A stretch of DNA of 64,000 nt from Mucilaginibacter agri. Lineage in GTDB: Bacteria; Bacteroidota; Bacteroidia; Sphingobacteriales; Sphingobacteriaceae. A program made the position numbers and the translations under genes. Below the pieces are notes generated by a model. The model made no database searches. It saw only the letters and a list, made by a program, of their open reading frames with translations, and was not told the origin of the DNA. The stretch covers positions 620,001-684,000 of the forward strand of contig NZ_WWEO01000044.1 of NCBI RefSeq assembly GCF_009928685.1, written 5' to 3'. Each line of letters begins with the position of its first letter. Position 1 is the first letter of the stretch. Of the stretch, positions 42,832-52,353 are shown in pieces.

Positions 42832-44466
42832 TTATCCGATTTTTCTTTTAGTATTAATTACGTTAACTCCATTAAAACGTGAGGTTGCCGAACCATGCGA
42901 AACCGCGTTTGATTGACTTGGTTGACCTTTTCCATCGTTAAAGGCACCACCTAAACGATAATCGCGCTCGTCGCAAACAGCAACCAGGGAGTTCCAGAAC
43001 TCCTGGTTGGTTGCCTGATACGATACATCGTTAAGCATACCTACAATTTTTCCGTTTTTGATCTCGTAAAACAGCTGACCGCCAAACTGGAAGTTATAGC
43101 GTTGCTGATCGATAGAGAATGATCCGTTACCCACAATGTAGATACCTTTCTCTACGTTTTTGATCATATCATCAACACTCAGCGGGGTTTTGCCCGGCTG
43201 TAACGATACGTTAGGCATACGCTGAAACTGTACATCTTCCCAGGTTTGGGCGTAGCAGCAGCCTTGCGAATGGTCTAAACCGAGGATTTTCGCCTGATCG
43301 CGAATGGCCTGGAAGTTCACCAATACACCATCTTTAACAATATCCCATTGACCTGTTTTTACCCCTTCGTCATCATAGCCCACAAAGCCTAATGAACCCG
43401 GTTGCAATTTATCGGCAACGATATTCATGTTTTTGCTACCGAAGTGGAAGTTACCCGATTTTAGTTTATCTAACGATAGGAAGCTGGTACCGGCAAAGTT
43501 AGCCTCGTAACCCAGTACGCGGTCTAGTTCAGTCGGGTGAGCTACCGACTCGTGGATGGTTAACCAAAGATGTGATGGATCCAGCACCAAATCGTATTTA
43601 CCCGGCTCTACCGATTTTGCTGAAACTTTTTCTGCAGCGTTTTTGGTAGCATTTTTAATATCTTCAATCATATCGTAACGCTTTTTATAACGCGTTACCA
43701 CGCCGCCAACTTTTTCAGATTCTGAAGGGGTTAAATATTCATAACCCATACCGCATGGCATGCTTAAAGCCGCACGGGTTTCAAACGCGCCCAATGATGG
43801 GTCGATTTTGGTTACCTGGAAGTTAGGGTAAATACGATGAATATCCTGATCGATATAAGAACCGTCTGTAGATGCAAAATATTTTTGCTCGTTGATAGAG
43901 AAAATGGTAGAGTTTACAAAGCTTGCACCGCCTTTCATGGCTTCGCTGTTCGCGTTAAGCAGCAAGTCTATTTTTTCTTTAATAGGCACTTCAAACGCAT
44001 TACGTTCAATAGGTGTTTTCCAGCTTACTTCGCCATAGCCTCTTTGCGGGGCAAGGTCAACCGGTTTACCGCCAATTTTAGCGTTTGCTTTGGCTACGGC
44101 AACCGCGCGTTCGGCAATTTTAGCAACACCTTCTTTGGTTACAGTATTACCGGCGGCAAATCCCCAGCAACCGTTAGCTATAACGCGAATACCCACACCG
44201 AACGACTCCGAATTGGCAACGTTAAGCACACGGTTTTCGCGGGTTACGATAGCCTGGTTAAGATACCGGCCTATGCGGATATCTGCATAAGATGCTCCTT
44301 TCGCTTTGGCAGCGGTAAGGGCGGCATCGGCAAGTTCTTTTTTCACCTTTACATCAATGGTTTCCAAAGCCTGCTCCTGGTAAATAGATTTACCAAAGGC
44401 AGAGTTGGTTAGCATCGCAGTTCCGGCACCTACTCCCGATAGATAAATAAAGTCTCTACGTCTCAA
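42832..44466 (-). CDS. tldD: TldD-family metalloprotease A, strongest Tat-like N-terminus
   Basis: The 544-residue TldD-type protease has a metal motif HESVAH, one residue different from the other copies inside the variable positions. YDDEGVKTGQWD and AFNDGKGQP are present. The N-terminus MRRRDFIYLSGVGAGTAML has a real RRxF twin-arginine pattern followed by a short hydrophobic stretch. The start is TTG at 44466 with a good Shine-Dalgarno AGGAGG 7 nt upstream. No ATG is available until residue 18. It is 60 nt downstream of the amidotransferase-like membrane gene and may be co-transcribed with the MoxR operon. Confidence 0.92.
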   Translation of the reverse strand: MRRRDFIYLSGVGAGTAMLTNSAFGKSIYQEQALETIDVKVKKELADAALTAAKAKGASYADIRIGRYLNQAIVTRENRVLNVANSESFGVGIRVIANGCWGFAAGNTVTKEGVAKIAERAVAVAKANAKIGGKPVDLAPQRGYGEVSWKTPIERNAFEVPIKEKIDLLLNANSEAMKGGASFVNSTIFSINEQKYFASTDGSYIDQDIHRIYPNFQVTKIDPSLGAFETRAALSMPCGMGYEYLTPSESEKVGGVVTRYKKRYDMIEDIKNATKNAAEKVSAKSVEPGKYDLVLDPSHLWLTIHESVAHPTELDRVLGYEANFAGTSFLSLDKLKSGNFHFGSKNMNIVADKLQPGSLGFVGYDDEGVKTGQWDIVKDGVLVNFQAIRDQAKILGLDHSQGCCYAQTWEDVQFQRMPNVSLQPGKTPLSVDDMIKNVEKGIYIVGNGSFSIDQQRYNFQFGGQLFYEIKNGKIVGMLNDVSYQATNQEFWNSLVAVCDERDYRLGGAFNDGKGQPSQSNAVSHGSATSRFNGVNVINTKRKIG

Positions 44467-44473
44467 GGTTAAT

Positions 44474-44479
44474 CCTCCT
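44474..44479 (-). promoter_or_regulatory. Shine-Dalgarno site fixing the TTG start of tldD A
   Basis: On the minus strand AGGAGG at 44479-44474 is followed after 7 nt by the TTG codon at 44466. A full Shine-Dalgarno is rare in this window, and it supports use of TTG as the start of tldD A and of the shared MxRxxFxYL N-terminus. Confidence 0.7.
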
Positions 44480-44526
44480 TTGTTTGCTTAGTTAAATTAT
44501 AGTTTAGTTATTAGTTCGTTTTAGTT

Positions 44527-46314
44527 TCAGGACGAGAATTTGCCCTCGGCCCACAGGTATGTGCAAGCCAGCAGCAACAGCACATAAAAATATATTTTAG
44601 ACACCGGAACCTGCACTTTTTGCTGTATTTGTTTTGTTACAGATACCCCATTATGATGATTTGTAGCATAAGCGTTACTCTCTTTAAGTAAGGCCCTGTA
44701 CTTTAATCCCGCCCATTCCTGCTGCGGGTATGCAAACCACCAGTGCGGCATACCAGAACCTTGCTGAACCTGTTGCCAGCCTACATGCGAAGGCCAGTAA
44801 TCTGCCTGCCAGGCAAATGGCAAATGCGCTTGCCTTTCGGTACTTATATTAGTTTGATTGATCTTAATTTCGGGATTAGCCACTCCGGTTTCAACCTGTA
44901 ATTTGGTATTATTATTTACTGAAGCAACATTATTCACCACCGACCATTCTTCCGCCGCAGGCACGTGTTTAGCCGCTTTAGAGATTAATAGCGACCACAA
45001 TGCGGTATAATCAGCCTCGTCGCCACCCAGCATCCAGCTATGGGTTGAAGTGAGCGTGGTGAAAATTTCCCTCCCACTGCCTATCAATCCGCTGCTAGCC
45101 ATAATATGATTTTGCTGATCGGTAACCAGCGGTTGTGTAAAGTTTTGGGCAACGATATAAACCGGATCGAGCAATGTTTTGGAGGTAGTACCATCGTGAC
45201 CTTGGAGTTTTAAGCTGGAGATTACCTGCCCCGCCGATGATACTTTGTTTACCGGGAAATTTTGTTGCAGCCAAAAATTGCTATGGGTTGTGCTATCTGC
45301 TCGCACGATAATGCCTACACCTTTTTGTTGAACCTCTTGTTTTAAGGCCGCGCTTTCGGCACTGTTCAGGTTTTTCAAAACATCGAGGTCGCTCAATACA
45401 ATATCAAACTTATCAAGCAGCCCTGTTGTAAGGTGCTGTAGCGATTGCTGCTCTACATTCACAAATTCCTGGCTGAATTTATCTTTACTGATCATTGATC
45501 TAACAGCTACACCATAACCATTTGCCGAAAGCCAGTTCTTCAAAAATTTATCCTCAAAGTTTGGTGCCGCTGCCAGCATTAAAACTTTCAGTGGTTTAAC
45601 GGCGGTTATTTCAAAGGGTACACTTTCGTTGGCCAGTGTATCGGCATCAGAAGTGCTTATAAGCCTATAAACTGCGCGGCCGGTATGCTTGGGTGTCGTG
45701 TTTAAATCGAAAGTTGCAGTAGTATTAGCGGCAATGAAAGTAGAGTCGGCTGTTGTACCTAGTCCCTTTAAAGTTAGCTTAACTGCCTTACCGGTTGTGT
45801 TGGCAAACGTTCCTTGCACACTTAATTTTTCGCCAGATTTTACCTGGGTGTTCCAGCTTACGGCACTGATGCCTGCAGGAGGTATAGTCGGATGAAATTT
45901 AACTGGCAGGTTATGAAGTTGCGCCAGTTCATCAGCAGATAAACCATAACCCAATACCTGCACACTGGTTACCGCTGGTTTAAGGTCAGATATCTCCGAA
46001 ACGCTGGCGAGTAACGTGGCCTTAGGATAATCCTTCTTTATTTTTTTACTGATGGTATAAACACGAGCATCGGCATCAATAACACTATCAGCATTATAAC
46101 CGTCGGTTAATAATACAACCTGATTTTCATCTTCCAGACGGAGCTCGTGCTGATAAGTTATCGGCAATGCGATACAGGCCAGGGCACCTATTGAGCACAA
46201 CACGGCTACGATACGTAACGCAAGATTCCGCTTGCTCTCACGCTGTATCTCTCGCCACACGGCAAAAATAGCAAGTACTAAACAAACGAGTAAAATGGTA
46301 TAGTTCCAGGTCAT
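44527..46314 (-). CDS. Membrane protein with glutamine-amidotransferase-like domain
   Basis: The 595-residue protein has two N-terminal hydrophobic segments (about 4-20 and 31-53) and one at the C-terminus (KIYFYVLLLLACTYLWAEGK). The extracytoplasmic middle contains beta-rich Ig-like sequence (about 150-240) and an alpha/beta region (about 243-370: KPLKVLMLAAAPNFEDKFL, FDIVLSDLDVLKNL) of class I glutamine-amidotransferase-like fold without an obvious catalytic Cys. Such proteins accompany MoxR/DUF58/BatA operons. It is the last gene before the tldD/pmbA array, 4 nt after the DUF4175 gene. Confidence 0.75.
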   Translation of the reverse strand: MTWNYTILLVCLVLAIFAVWREIQRESKRNLALRIVAVLCSIGALACIALPITYQHELRLEDENQVVLLTDGYNADSVIDADARVYTISKKIKKDYPKATLLASVSEISDLKPAVTSVQVLGYGLSADELAQLHNLPVKFHPTIPPAGISAVSWNTQVKSGEKLSVQGTFANTTGKAVKLTLKGLGTTADSTFIAANTTATFDLNTTPKHTGRAVYRLISTSDADTLANESVPFEITAVKPLKVLMLAAAPNFEDKFLKNWLSANGYGVAVRSMISKDKFSQEFVNVEQQSLQHLTTGLLDKFDIVLSDLDVLKNLNSAESAALKQEVQQKGVGIIVRADSTTHSNFWLQQNFPVNKVSSAGQVISSLKLQGHDGTTSKTLLDPVYIVAQNFTQPLVTDQQNHIMASSGLIGSGREIFTTLTSTHSWMLGGDEADYTALWSLLISKAAKHVPAAEEWSVVNNVASVNNNTKLQVETGVANPEIKINQTNISTERQAHLPFAWQADYWPSHVGWQQVQQGSGMPHWWFAYPQQEWAGLKYRALLKESNAYATNHHNGVSVTKQIQQKVQVPVSKIYFYVLLLLACTYLWAEGKFSS

Positions 46315-46318
46315 TTAC

Positions 46319-48448
46319 TTATTTGTTTAGTCGGTTTAGATTTTTAAAATAGCCTTGCGACAAGCCGATATCCGCCGCCGAAGCGGGAGATTGCGGCATA
46401 GCGTGGTTTATCGGCAATGCTCTCTGTATAGCCTTTTCAACCATCGCGATATTAGCCGCACTCGCTTTTCCAGAGGTAACAATTTGCTTCATGGCATTTA
46501 CCGCTGGCAAATAAACACCAGGTTGCGCAACAGCTTTACTACTTAATTGTGCCGAAGCCACCTGCAAAGTATGTTGATCGACCGCGTTAAGTTTAGGGTC
46601 GGTTTTTAATTGTTCCAGTATAATCACTGCCTTTTTTAAGGTTTCAAACTGATCGCCAGCCTTTTTGATGTCTTCGTGCGAGGTTGGCTCGGTAATTTTG
46701 CTTAAATCACCTGTCAGGCGTTTTTCGAGTTTAAGCGGCGGAGGGTTATACCCTGTTTTCGCCACATAAGAACGCGACTTCTGCTGAAGATCTTTCAACA
46801 AACGCAAAGCTTTATACTCAAACGGTAGGGCATCTTGCGGTTTATACATGCGCAATTGCAGTTCGGCTTTCCACATTTCGGTAAGGGTGGCTTTCAGTTG
46901 TTCTTTAACTGCGGGCTCTAAGAAAGTCGCGTCTTCGGCGTTATCGTGCTTATCGGTGTAAGCATCCAGAATCATGTTGGTATTGCTGAAGTTTTCGGCC
47001 TTGCTTAATTCACCGCCCGATTCTTCACCTATTTTTGATTCATCTTCTTCCCCCAAAAACTTACCATAACGCAGGCGCAGCATTTTTTGATCGGCACCGA
47101 GGTCGTTACTTCTTTTGGCAAACTCTTCTTTACTCAGGCTATCCTTCAAGCGGATCAAATTTTGCGAATCGATAATGATTTGGCGCTCGCTCCTGAAAAA
47201 CTCGGGCTTAACGTTAACTCCGGCAACCAAGCCGTCCATACTTAATAACTGGGCGGTATCCTGTATCGACACGATGTAAACATCGGTGCGGCTGGTTTGC
47301 TGATGGGTATCCTGGGCCTGTATGTAGAAATATAGCTCGTCTCCCGGCTCCATTTCAAGCTTAGGAAGATCGACTAGCTTTTGCAGATCATATTGGCGAC
47401 CATGGGCACTAAAAGCTTCGCCAAACGGAATTTTATATTCTTTAAATTTAACAGCCTCACCGCTGCCTTTGGCTACTGTGGCGTTAATAATGGCCGAGTT
47501 GATACCATAATCGTCTGTTACCGAAGCGCTGATAGTTACCTTGGGTACTTCGCCGGCATCTATATGTGTATACTGCTTTGGAGTTTTAATTTTGATAACC
47601 GGGGCAGCGTCTTTAATAACCGTTACAGGATAAAGATCCGAAAGTTTACCATCTACATTAACCTGGTAAAAACCCGAAGCAGAAATCTGTTTAGATAAAT
47701 GCCAGTGCGATTTATCACTACCTGCCTGCATTTTCAGCACCTCGTGCTCGTTAAATATCAGCGACAATTGTTTTACATCGATATTGGTTTCGATGCTCCA
47801 GTTAATGGTTGATCCTTCTTCAACATCCAGCGTAAATCTATCCTGGCTACGTGCGGCACGATGCGTGTAAGCCGGCGGCGCAATAGTTACTTTAGAAGAT
47901 TTAATTTGTGGCAATACCTTTTCGGGCGGCAGGTTTTTCGCGGTAGCCGACATAGAATCTACAACCAGTTTACCTACCGATGAGTGCCATCTGATAGGCA
48001 ACTTAGCAAGCGCAAAAGTTAAAACTAAAGCCCCCAAAACAAAAACGCCTGCCAGCTTTACCCTATTATAAAATTGGGGCGGTGCGCCGGGAACGTCATA
48101 TAACCCGCTTTCTACCTTTTGCAGTTGCAGGCTCTCTAATAAATTCAGACTGCCTGCCGGCTTCATTAACAGTTGGGTACTTTCTTCGAGTTGTGGATAA
48201 TTTTGATTTAAAAAAGCAGAGATACTTTCTTCGGTAATTTGCCATGGGCGGCGGATAGCCAATATCGAAACCAATAGCCCAATGAATACTATTAGCCCCC
48301 ATAGCAACGAATCATCAAATACATAGTAAAATATGCTACCTAACACCAGGGCAATTGCAGCCGATAACAGTACATCCGCCGCCACCTGGTAAGTTATCCA
48401 GCGTTGCTGCAAAGCTTTTAACTTATGTAAACCTGCCTGCTCAGCCAT
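46319..48448 (-). CDS. DUF4175-like large membrane protein
   Basis: The 709-residue protein has an N-terminal membrane pair at about residues 20-60 and a third segment near 133-147 (LAGVFVLGALVLTFALAKLP). A long extracytoplasmic part then contains beta-rich repeats (SSKVTIAPPAYTHRAARS, ASVTDDYGINSAIINATVA). The C-terminal third is charged and helical, rich in Glu/Lys, with coiled-coil character. This is the DUF4175-type architecture seen next to MoxR-vWA genes. It overlaps the BatA-type gene by 8 bases. Biochemical function unknown. Confidence 0.75.
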   Translation of the reverse strand: MAEQAGLHKLKALQQRWITYQVAADVLLSAAIALVLGSIFYYVFDDSLLWGLIVFIGLLVSILAIRRPWQITEESISAFLNQNYPQLEESTQLLMKPAGSLNLLESLQLQKVESGLYDVPGAPPQFYNRVKLAGVFVLGALVLTFALAKLPIRWHSSVGKLVVDSMSATAKNLPPEKVLPQIKSSKVTIAPPAYTHRAARSQDRFTLDVEEGSTINWSIETNIDVKQLSLIFNEHEVLKMQAGSDKSHWHLSKQISASGFYQVNVDGKLSDLYPVTVIKDAAPVIKIKTPKQYTHIDAGEVPKVTISASVTDDYGINSAIINATVAKGSGEAVKFKEYKIPFGEAFSAHGRQYDLQKLVDLPKLEMEPGDELYFYIQAQDTHQQTSRTDVYIVSIQDTAQLLSMDGLVAGVNVKPEFFRSERQIIIDSQNLIRLKDSLSKEEFAKRSNDLGADQKMLRLRYGKFLGEEDESKIGEESGGELSKAENFSNTNMILDAYTDKHDNAEDATFLEPAVKEQLKATLTEMWKAELQLRMYKPQDALPFEYKALRLLKDLQQKSRSYVAKTGYNPPPLKLEKRLTGDLSKITEPTSHEDIKKAGDQFETLKKAVIILEQLKTDPKLNAVDQHTLQVASAQLSSKAVAQPGVYLPAVNAMKQIVTSGKASAANIAMVEKAIQRALPINHAMPQSPASAADIGLSQGYFKNLNRLNK

Positions 48449-49970
48449 TGCTTTGTACTGTTTTGTAACGTGTTGCCAGCCATCTTTCTACCATAAAAAT
48501 CGCTATCAGTGCCAGCCAGAAATATTTACCTAATTCTTTTTGTATTGTGAATTTATCAGCCACTACATGAGTTTCTGAAACTTTAACCGGCTGTATCTGC
48601 TCATTGCTTAACGTGCGGCGATCATATTCTGACATTGTATTTTTAGCCGGCGTAATAATTAACTGCAGCATCAATTTAGGGAAACTACTATCCCATGCCA
48701 TATCGTTCCAGGTTGGGTTAAAGCGGCTGTAGAAATGGTACACCTCGGCGTTGTCTTGCTTTTCAACCGTAAGCACCGGGTGGCCAAAACCGTCATGCCA
48801 CATCATTTCGCCCGAATTTCGGGTTGCTGCTACCAGCTTAAACATTGGAATTTGCGTTGAACCATTTGGCAAAGCAAAATCAGTAGTCGTACTTATCGAA
48901 GTATTTACAGTTTGTGTTTTACCGGTTTGGTAGGCAAAGATCTTACTGTGTTTCTGCAAAAGTCGCGCGGCAAACGGTTGTTCGGAAAGCCAGAAGATCC
49001 AACTCTCACCAACCGGAATAGCGTTTGCACTACTGTATTGTTTAACCGTTATTTTCCGCTGAGTAAATTGCGCAACTGCGTCCAGTGCGGCTTTAAGGTA
49101 ACCGGCGTCGGCTGTTTTCCCGTCGTTGTAAATGGCAATGCTTAAGGTAGCAGTATCCACAGACACTGGTTTAGCTTTACTGTTGGCCAAACTTATCTCA
49201 GGCCGTCCATTATTTACGTTGACTGTAAACTGCGAATTGCCTTTATCAGCCTGAATATCGGTGTAGTTATAAGTAGTGCCCGATGGTTTACTATTCCCTT
49301 CAACCACCCGGATAGTATTATTGCTATTAAACCAGGCGTTGTGTACCCAGGTTGTTACCGAGTCGGCGGGTGTAAATGTTTGCCAATGGAGATTAAGCGC
49401 AGCCTGTGGCTTATCGCCCACAAAACGATTTGCGCTGTTAGTAGTATACAAGTAAACCGGCAGATTGGATGGAGTCCGATTATCTAACTGCTTTAAGATG
49501 TCCCAATAAGAAGAGGGTTGAGCTGATACAGAATCGATAGTCTTCAGGTCTTTAGTCTCGGCCAGTAATTTGGTTAGATCTACCTTTGGGAAATCGGTAT
49601 TAAAATAATGAAACTCGTAACCTTGCTTAGTTAAAGAATCTATACTGGTTTTGTAATGCTGATACCCTTCGCTAAAGTTTTCTCTTGGTAATAACACCCA
49701 ACCTTTGGCTTTAGCCAACGTAACATGTTTTTGCCAGATGGGCGCAGTTAATAGTATAGCTAACAATAAAAGCAATAAACAACGAAGCAACAGTAACAGA
49801 ATATCCAACAAGTTAAAACTCCGGCTACTTCTGCGCGATGCCGCCGTGATAAGTGACGTGCTACCAACTTTTAAAACCTTGCCCGGCCGGATATTCCATA
49901 GGTGTATCAGCACCGGGATGAGCATGGCGGCTGCAGCAAAAAACCATATGGGATTTAAAAATTGAAGCAT
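48441..49970 (-). CDS. BatA-domain membrane protein
   Basis: The 509-residue protein starts with the aerotolerance BatA N-terminal double-membrane domain (MLQFLNPIWFFAAAAMLIPV, IHLWNIRPGKVLKVG, then LLDILLLLLRCLLLLLLAIL). It ends in a third hydrophobic segment (YFWLALIAIFMVERWLATRY). The middle extracytoplasmic region lacks a clear MIDAS motif, so it is not a standard von Willebrand protein like BatA itself. It is likely a scaffold or sensor working with MoxR and DUF58. Position: between the DUF58 gene and the DUF4175 gene. Confidence 0.82.
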   Translation of the reverse strand: MLQFLNPIWFFAAAAMLIPVLIHLWNIRPGKVLKVGSTSLITAASRRSSRSFNLLDILLLLLRCLLLLLLAILLTAPIWQKHVTLAKAKGWVLLPRENFSEGYQHYKTSIDSLTKQGYEFHYFNTDFPKVDLTKLLAETKDLKTIDSVSAQPSSYWDILKQLDNRTPSNLPVYLYTTNSANRFVGDKPQAALNLHWQTFTPADSVTTWVHNAWFNSNNTIRVVEGNSKPSGTTYNYTDIQADKGNSQFTVNVNNGRPEISLANSKAKPVSVDTATLSIAIYNDGKTADAGYLKAALDAVAQFTQRKITVKQYSSANAIPVGESWIFWLSEQPFAARLLQKHSKIFAYQTGKTQTVNTSISTTTDFALPNGSTQIPMFKLVAATRNSGEMMWHDGFGHPVLTVEKQDNAEVYHFYSRFNPTWNDMAWDSSFPKLMLQLIITPAKNTMSEYDRRTLSNEQIQPVKVSETHVVADKFTIQKELGKYFWLALIAIFMVERWLATRYKTVQSNG

Positions 49971-49981
49971 TTTATCCTGTC

Positions 49982-50066
49982 TGTCATTACGAGGTACGAG
50001 GCAATCTCGTAGCTATGCCTATTTTAGAAATAGTACGACGAGATTGCTTCGCACCTCGCAATGACA
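49982..50066. repeat. Inverted repeat between DUF58 and BatA-type genes
   Basis: TGTCATTACGAGGTACGAGG at 49982 pairs with CGCACCTCGCAATGACA ending at 50066; inner CAATCTCGT / ACGAGATTG also pair. The element sits inside what looks like a single operon. A G/C-run palindrome (CCTCCCCTGCGGAGGG, about 50099-50114) follows immediately. Confidence 0.85.
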
Positions 50067-50124
50067 CATTTATTTTTATAATTTATATCAAACTCCATCC
50101 TCCCCTGCGGAGGGCTGAGAGAGG

Positions 50125-51003
50125 TTATAACCCCTTATTTCTTTGCACCAAAAACGCTCTTAACGCATCATCAAGCGGCTGAGAGGTATTAATCATACGA
50201 TAAACGATATGCTTACCTAACAACTGCATCCTGATTTCGGCCAAATGTTGATCCAGCTTTTCTTTGTAAGCCTTTTTTGCTTGCTGTGTATCTATCTCAA
50301 CTGTTTCGCCGGTTTCGAGATCTTCCAATGCCGAGTAACCTTTAAAATCAAAATCGAGTTCGTTGTTGCCCATCAGGTGAAACACAACCACTTCGTGACG
50401 CAGGGCCGCTAAAGAGTCGAGCACTTTATAAATCTCACCATCCTGCTGGTACATATCGGTTATAAAAACCAACAGCTCTTTTCTTCCCGATCCTGCGAAT
50501 AACTCCTTGTAATGTGCCGGCTTAGTGAACGTGCCGTTGGCCTGTATCTGATCTAACTGGTGATAAATCCGCTGCAAATGCTGCGGATCGGCTTTGGACG
50601 ATAGCGTAAACAGCCCACCATCTTTAAACACATATAATCCGGCTGCATCACCCTGTAAGTTTACCAAATACGCCAATGAAGCCGCCAGAAAACGTGCATA
50701 ATCTATCTTCCGAACCCCATTATCATTATGGTTCATAGACGCGCTTGCATCTACCAGAAACCGTACCGAAATACTAGTTTCCACCTCCGACTCACGGATA
50801 TAATACCTGTCTGATCTTGCAAACATGCGCCAATCCAACCAACGCAGATCATCACCCGGCTGGTAGCTGCGATACTGGCTAAACTCCAAACCCGGCCCTT
50901 TAACCGTGCTTTTGTTAAAACCGTTCATAAAGCCATCAATAACCGTTTTCGCCAGTAGGGGCAAATTCTTAATGGTCATTAATACTTTAGGATCGAGTTG
51001 CAT
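50125..51003 (-). CDS. DUF58 / von Willebrand-like protein
   Basis: The 292-residue protein has the DUF58 signature GPGLEFSQYRSYQPGDDLRWLDW near residue 37 and RESEVETSISVRFLVDASASM, where DASAS forms a MIDAS-type metal-binding loop. There is no membrane segment. By family, DUF58 proteins act with MoxR ATPases, like vWA partners of RavA or magnesium chelatase, in assembly or maturation of other proteins. It lies 174 nt downstream of moxR, with a long inverted repeat in the gap. Confidence 0.92.
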   Translation of the reverse strand: MQLDPKVLMTIKNLPLLAKTVIDGFMNGFNKSTVKGPGLEFSQYRSYQPGDDLRWLDWRMFARSDRYYIRESEVETSISVRFLVDASASMNHNDNGVRKIDYARFLAASLAYLVNLQGDAAGLYVFKDGGLFTLSSKADPQHLQRIYHQLDQIQANGTFTKPAHYKELFAGSGRKELLVFITDMYQQDGEIYKVLDSLAALRHEVVVFHLMGNNELDFDFKGYSALEDLETGETVEIDTQQAKKAYKEKLDQHLAEIRMQLLGKHIVYRMINTSQPLDDALRAFLVQRNKGL

Positions 51004-51042
51004 TTTGGTTGTCTGTTATCGGTTGTCGGGATCAATTAAATT

Positions 51043-51128
51043 TGTCATTGCGAGCGATAGCGTGGCAATCTCGTTGTTTGCTATTCAATCTGCATTGCTA
51101 CGAGGTTGCTTCGTACCTCGCAATGACA
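51043..51128. repeat. Inverted repeat between moxR and DUF58 genes
   Basis: TGTCATTGCGAGCGATAGCG at 51043 and the arm ending in GTACCTCGCAATGACA at 51128 form an imperfect inverted repeat. Phrase words lie on both sides (TTATCGGTTGTCGG at 51016-51029, and TCTTGATTCTTGTTTCTCG at 51147-51165). It could attenuate or stabilise the mRNA between moxR and its partners. Confidence 0.85.
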
Positions 51129-51177
51129 TATTGATATTTTTTCTGTCTTGATTCTTGTTTCTCGATTCTTGACTCTC

Positions 51178-52173
51178 TTACAAAGCTTTCTTCCGCCCTA
51201 TCAATTTAATCAGCTCTAACGTCGCGGTGTCCGAAGTAATACCTTCGGCTTCGGCCTTAAAGTTCATCAATATACGGTGGCGTAATACCGGCACGGCCAT
51301 CGCGTGGATATCTTCTTCTAAAACGGCGTATCGTCCTTTTAACAACGCACGGGCCTTGGCGGTTAATATAAGCGCTTGTCCCGCGCGAGGGCCCGCACCC
51401 CAGCGCACCCATTCTTTAACATAATCTATAGATGTAGTATCCGGTCGGGTGGCACGGATAATAGTACTTACATATTTAACCAGTTCCTCGCTAATAGTAA
51501 CCTGGCGAACCAAGGCCTGCGCCTGCTGAATTTCTTCGGCAGTAATAACAGGCAGTACATCTACTTTACGGGTGCCGGTAGTACGGTTCAATACTTCAAA
51601 CTCCTCCTGCTCGGTTGGGTAACCTATTTTAATCAATAGCAAAAAGCGGTCGAGCTGTGCCTCTGGCAATGGATAGGTACCCGCCTGTTCAATCGGGTTT
51701 TGGGTTGCTAATATAAAGAAGGGGCGATCAAGTGGATAAGTCTGTCCGCCATACGTTACCTCAAACTCCTGCATAGCTTCTAATAAGGCCGATTGCGTTT
51801 TTGGCGGTGTTCGATTAATCTCATCGGCCAAAATAATATTGGCAAACAGGGGGCCTTTGTTAAACTTAAAAAATCGCTTACCGGTAACATGGTCTTCTTC
51901 CAAAATTTCAGTACCGACAATATCGGTAGGCATCAGATCGGGTGTAAACTGTATCCGTCGGAACGACAGATGCAGCGCCTGCGACATGGTTTTAACCAAC
52001 AAGGTCTTCGCCAACCCAGGTACGCCCTCCAGCAAACAGTGCCCGCCTGCTAAAAATGCCACCAACAGCTCGTCTAATACGGCATCCTGCCCTACTATAA
52101 CCTTCTGAATCTCGGTTTTTAACTGCGGAAGCTTAGCCAGCAGCGCTTTTATATTGTTTTCGGTAAGTTCCAA
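51178..52173 (-). CDS. MoxR-family AAA+ ATPase
   Basis: The 331-residue AAA+ protein has Walker A LLEGVPGLAKTLLVKTM, Walker B ANIILADEINRTPPKTQSALLEAMQE, sensor 1 FFILATQNPIEQAGTYPLPEAQLDRF and the C-terminal lid domain. By family it works as a chaperone-like motor with vWA partners. It heads the five-gene membrane module of DUF58, BatA-type, DUF4175 and amidotransferase-like genes. The divergent DUF4159 gene starts 180 nt upstream. No clear TAnnTTTG box is visible in that gap. Confidence 0.96.
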   Translation of the reverse strand: MELTENNIKALLAKLPQLKTEIQKVIVGQDAVLDELLVAFLAGGHCLLEGVPGLAKTLLVKTMSQALHLSFRRIQFTPDLMPTDIVGTEILEEDHVTGKRFFKFNKGPLFANIILADEINRTPPKTQSALLEAMQEFEVTYGGQTYPLDRPFFILATQNPIEQAGTYPLPEAQLDRFLLLIKIGYPTEQEEFEVLNRTTGTRKVDVLPVITAEEIQQAQALVRQVTISEELVKYVSTIIRATRPDTTSIDYVKEWVRWGAGPRAGQALILTAKARALLKGRYAVLEEDIHAMAVPVLRHRILMNFKAEAEGITSDTATLELIKLIGRKKAL

Positions 52174-52353
52174 AACGGTATTTGATTAAAAATTACGGAT
52201 GTGTTAATTTTCTGACACAAGATATTGCGCTTTTAAGGTAAATACAATGCCTTGTTGTAAAAAATCAAACAAAGTATCCAAAAAATTACAACACACGCAA
52301 TTCAAAGCGTTTTTTACATAAAATATTGTAGTAATTTTAGATTTTTAAGAACA

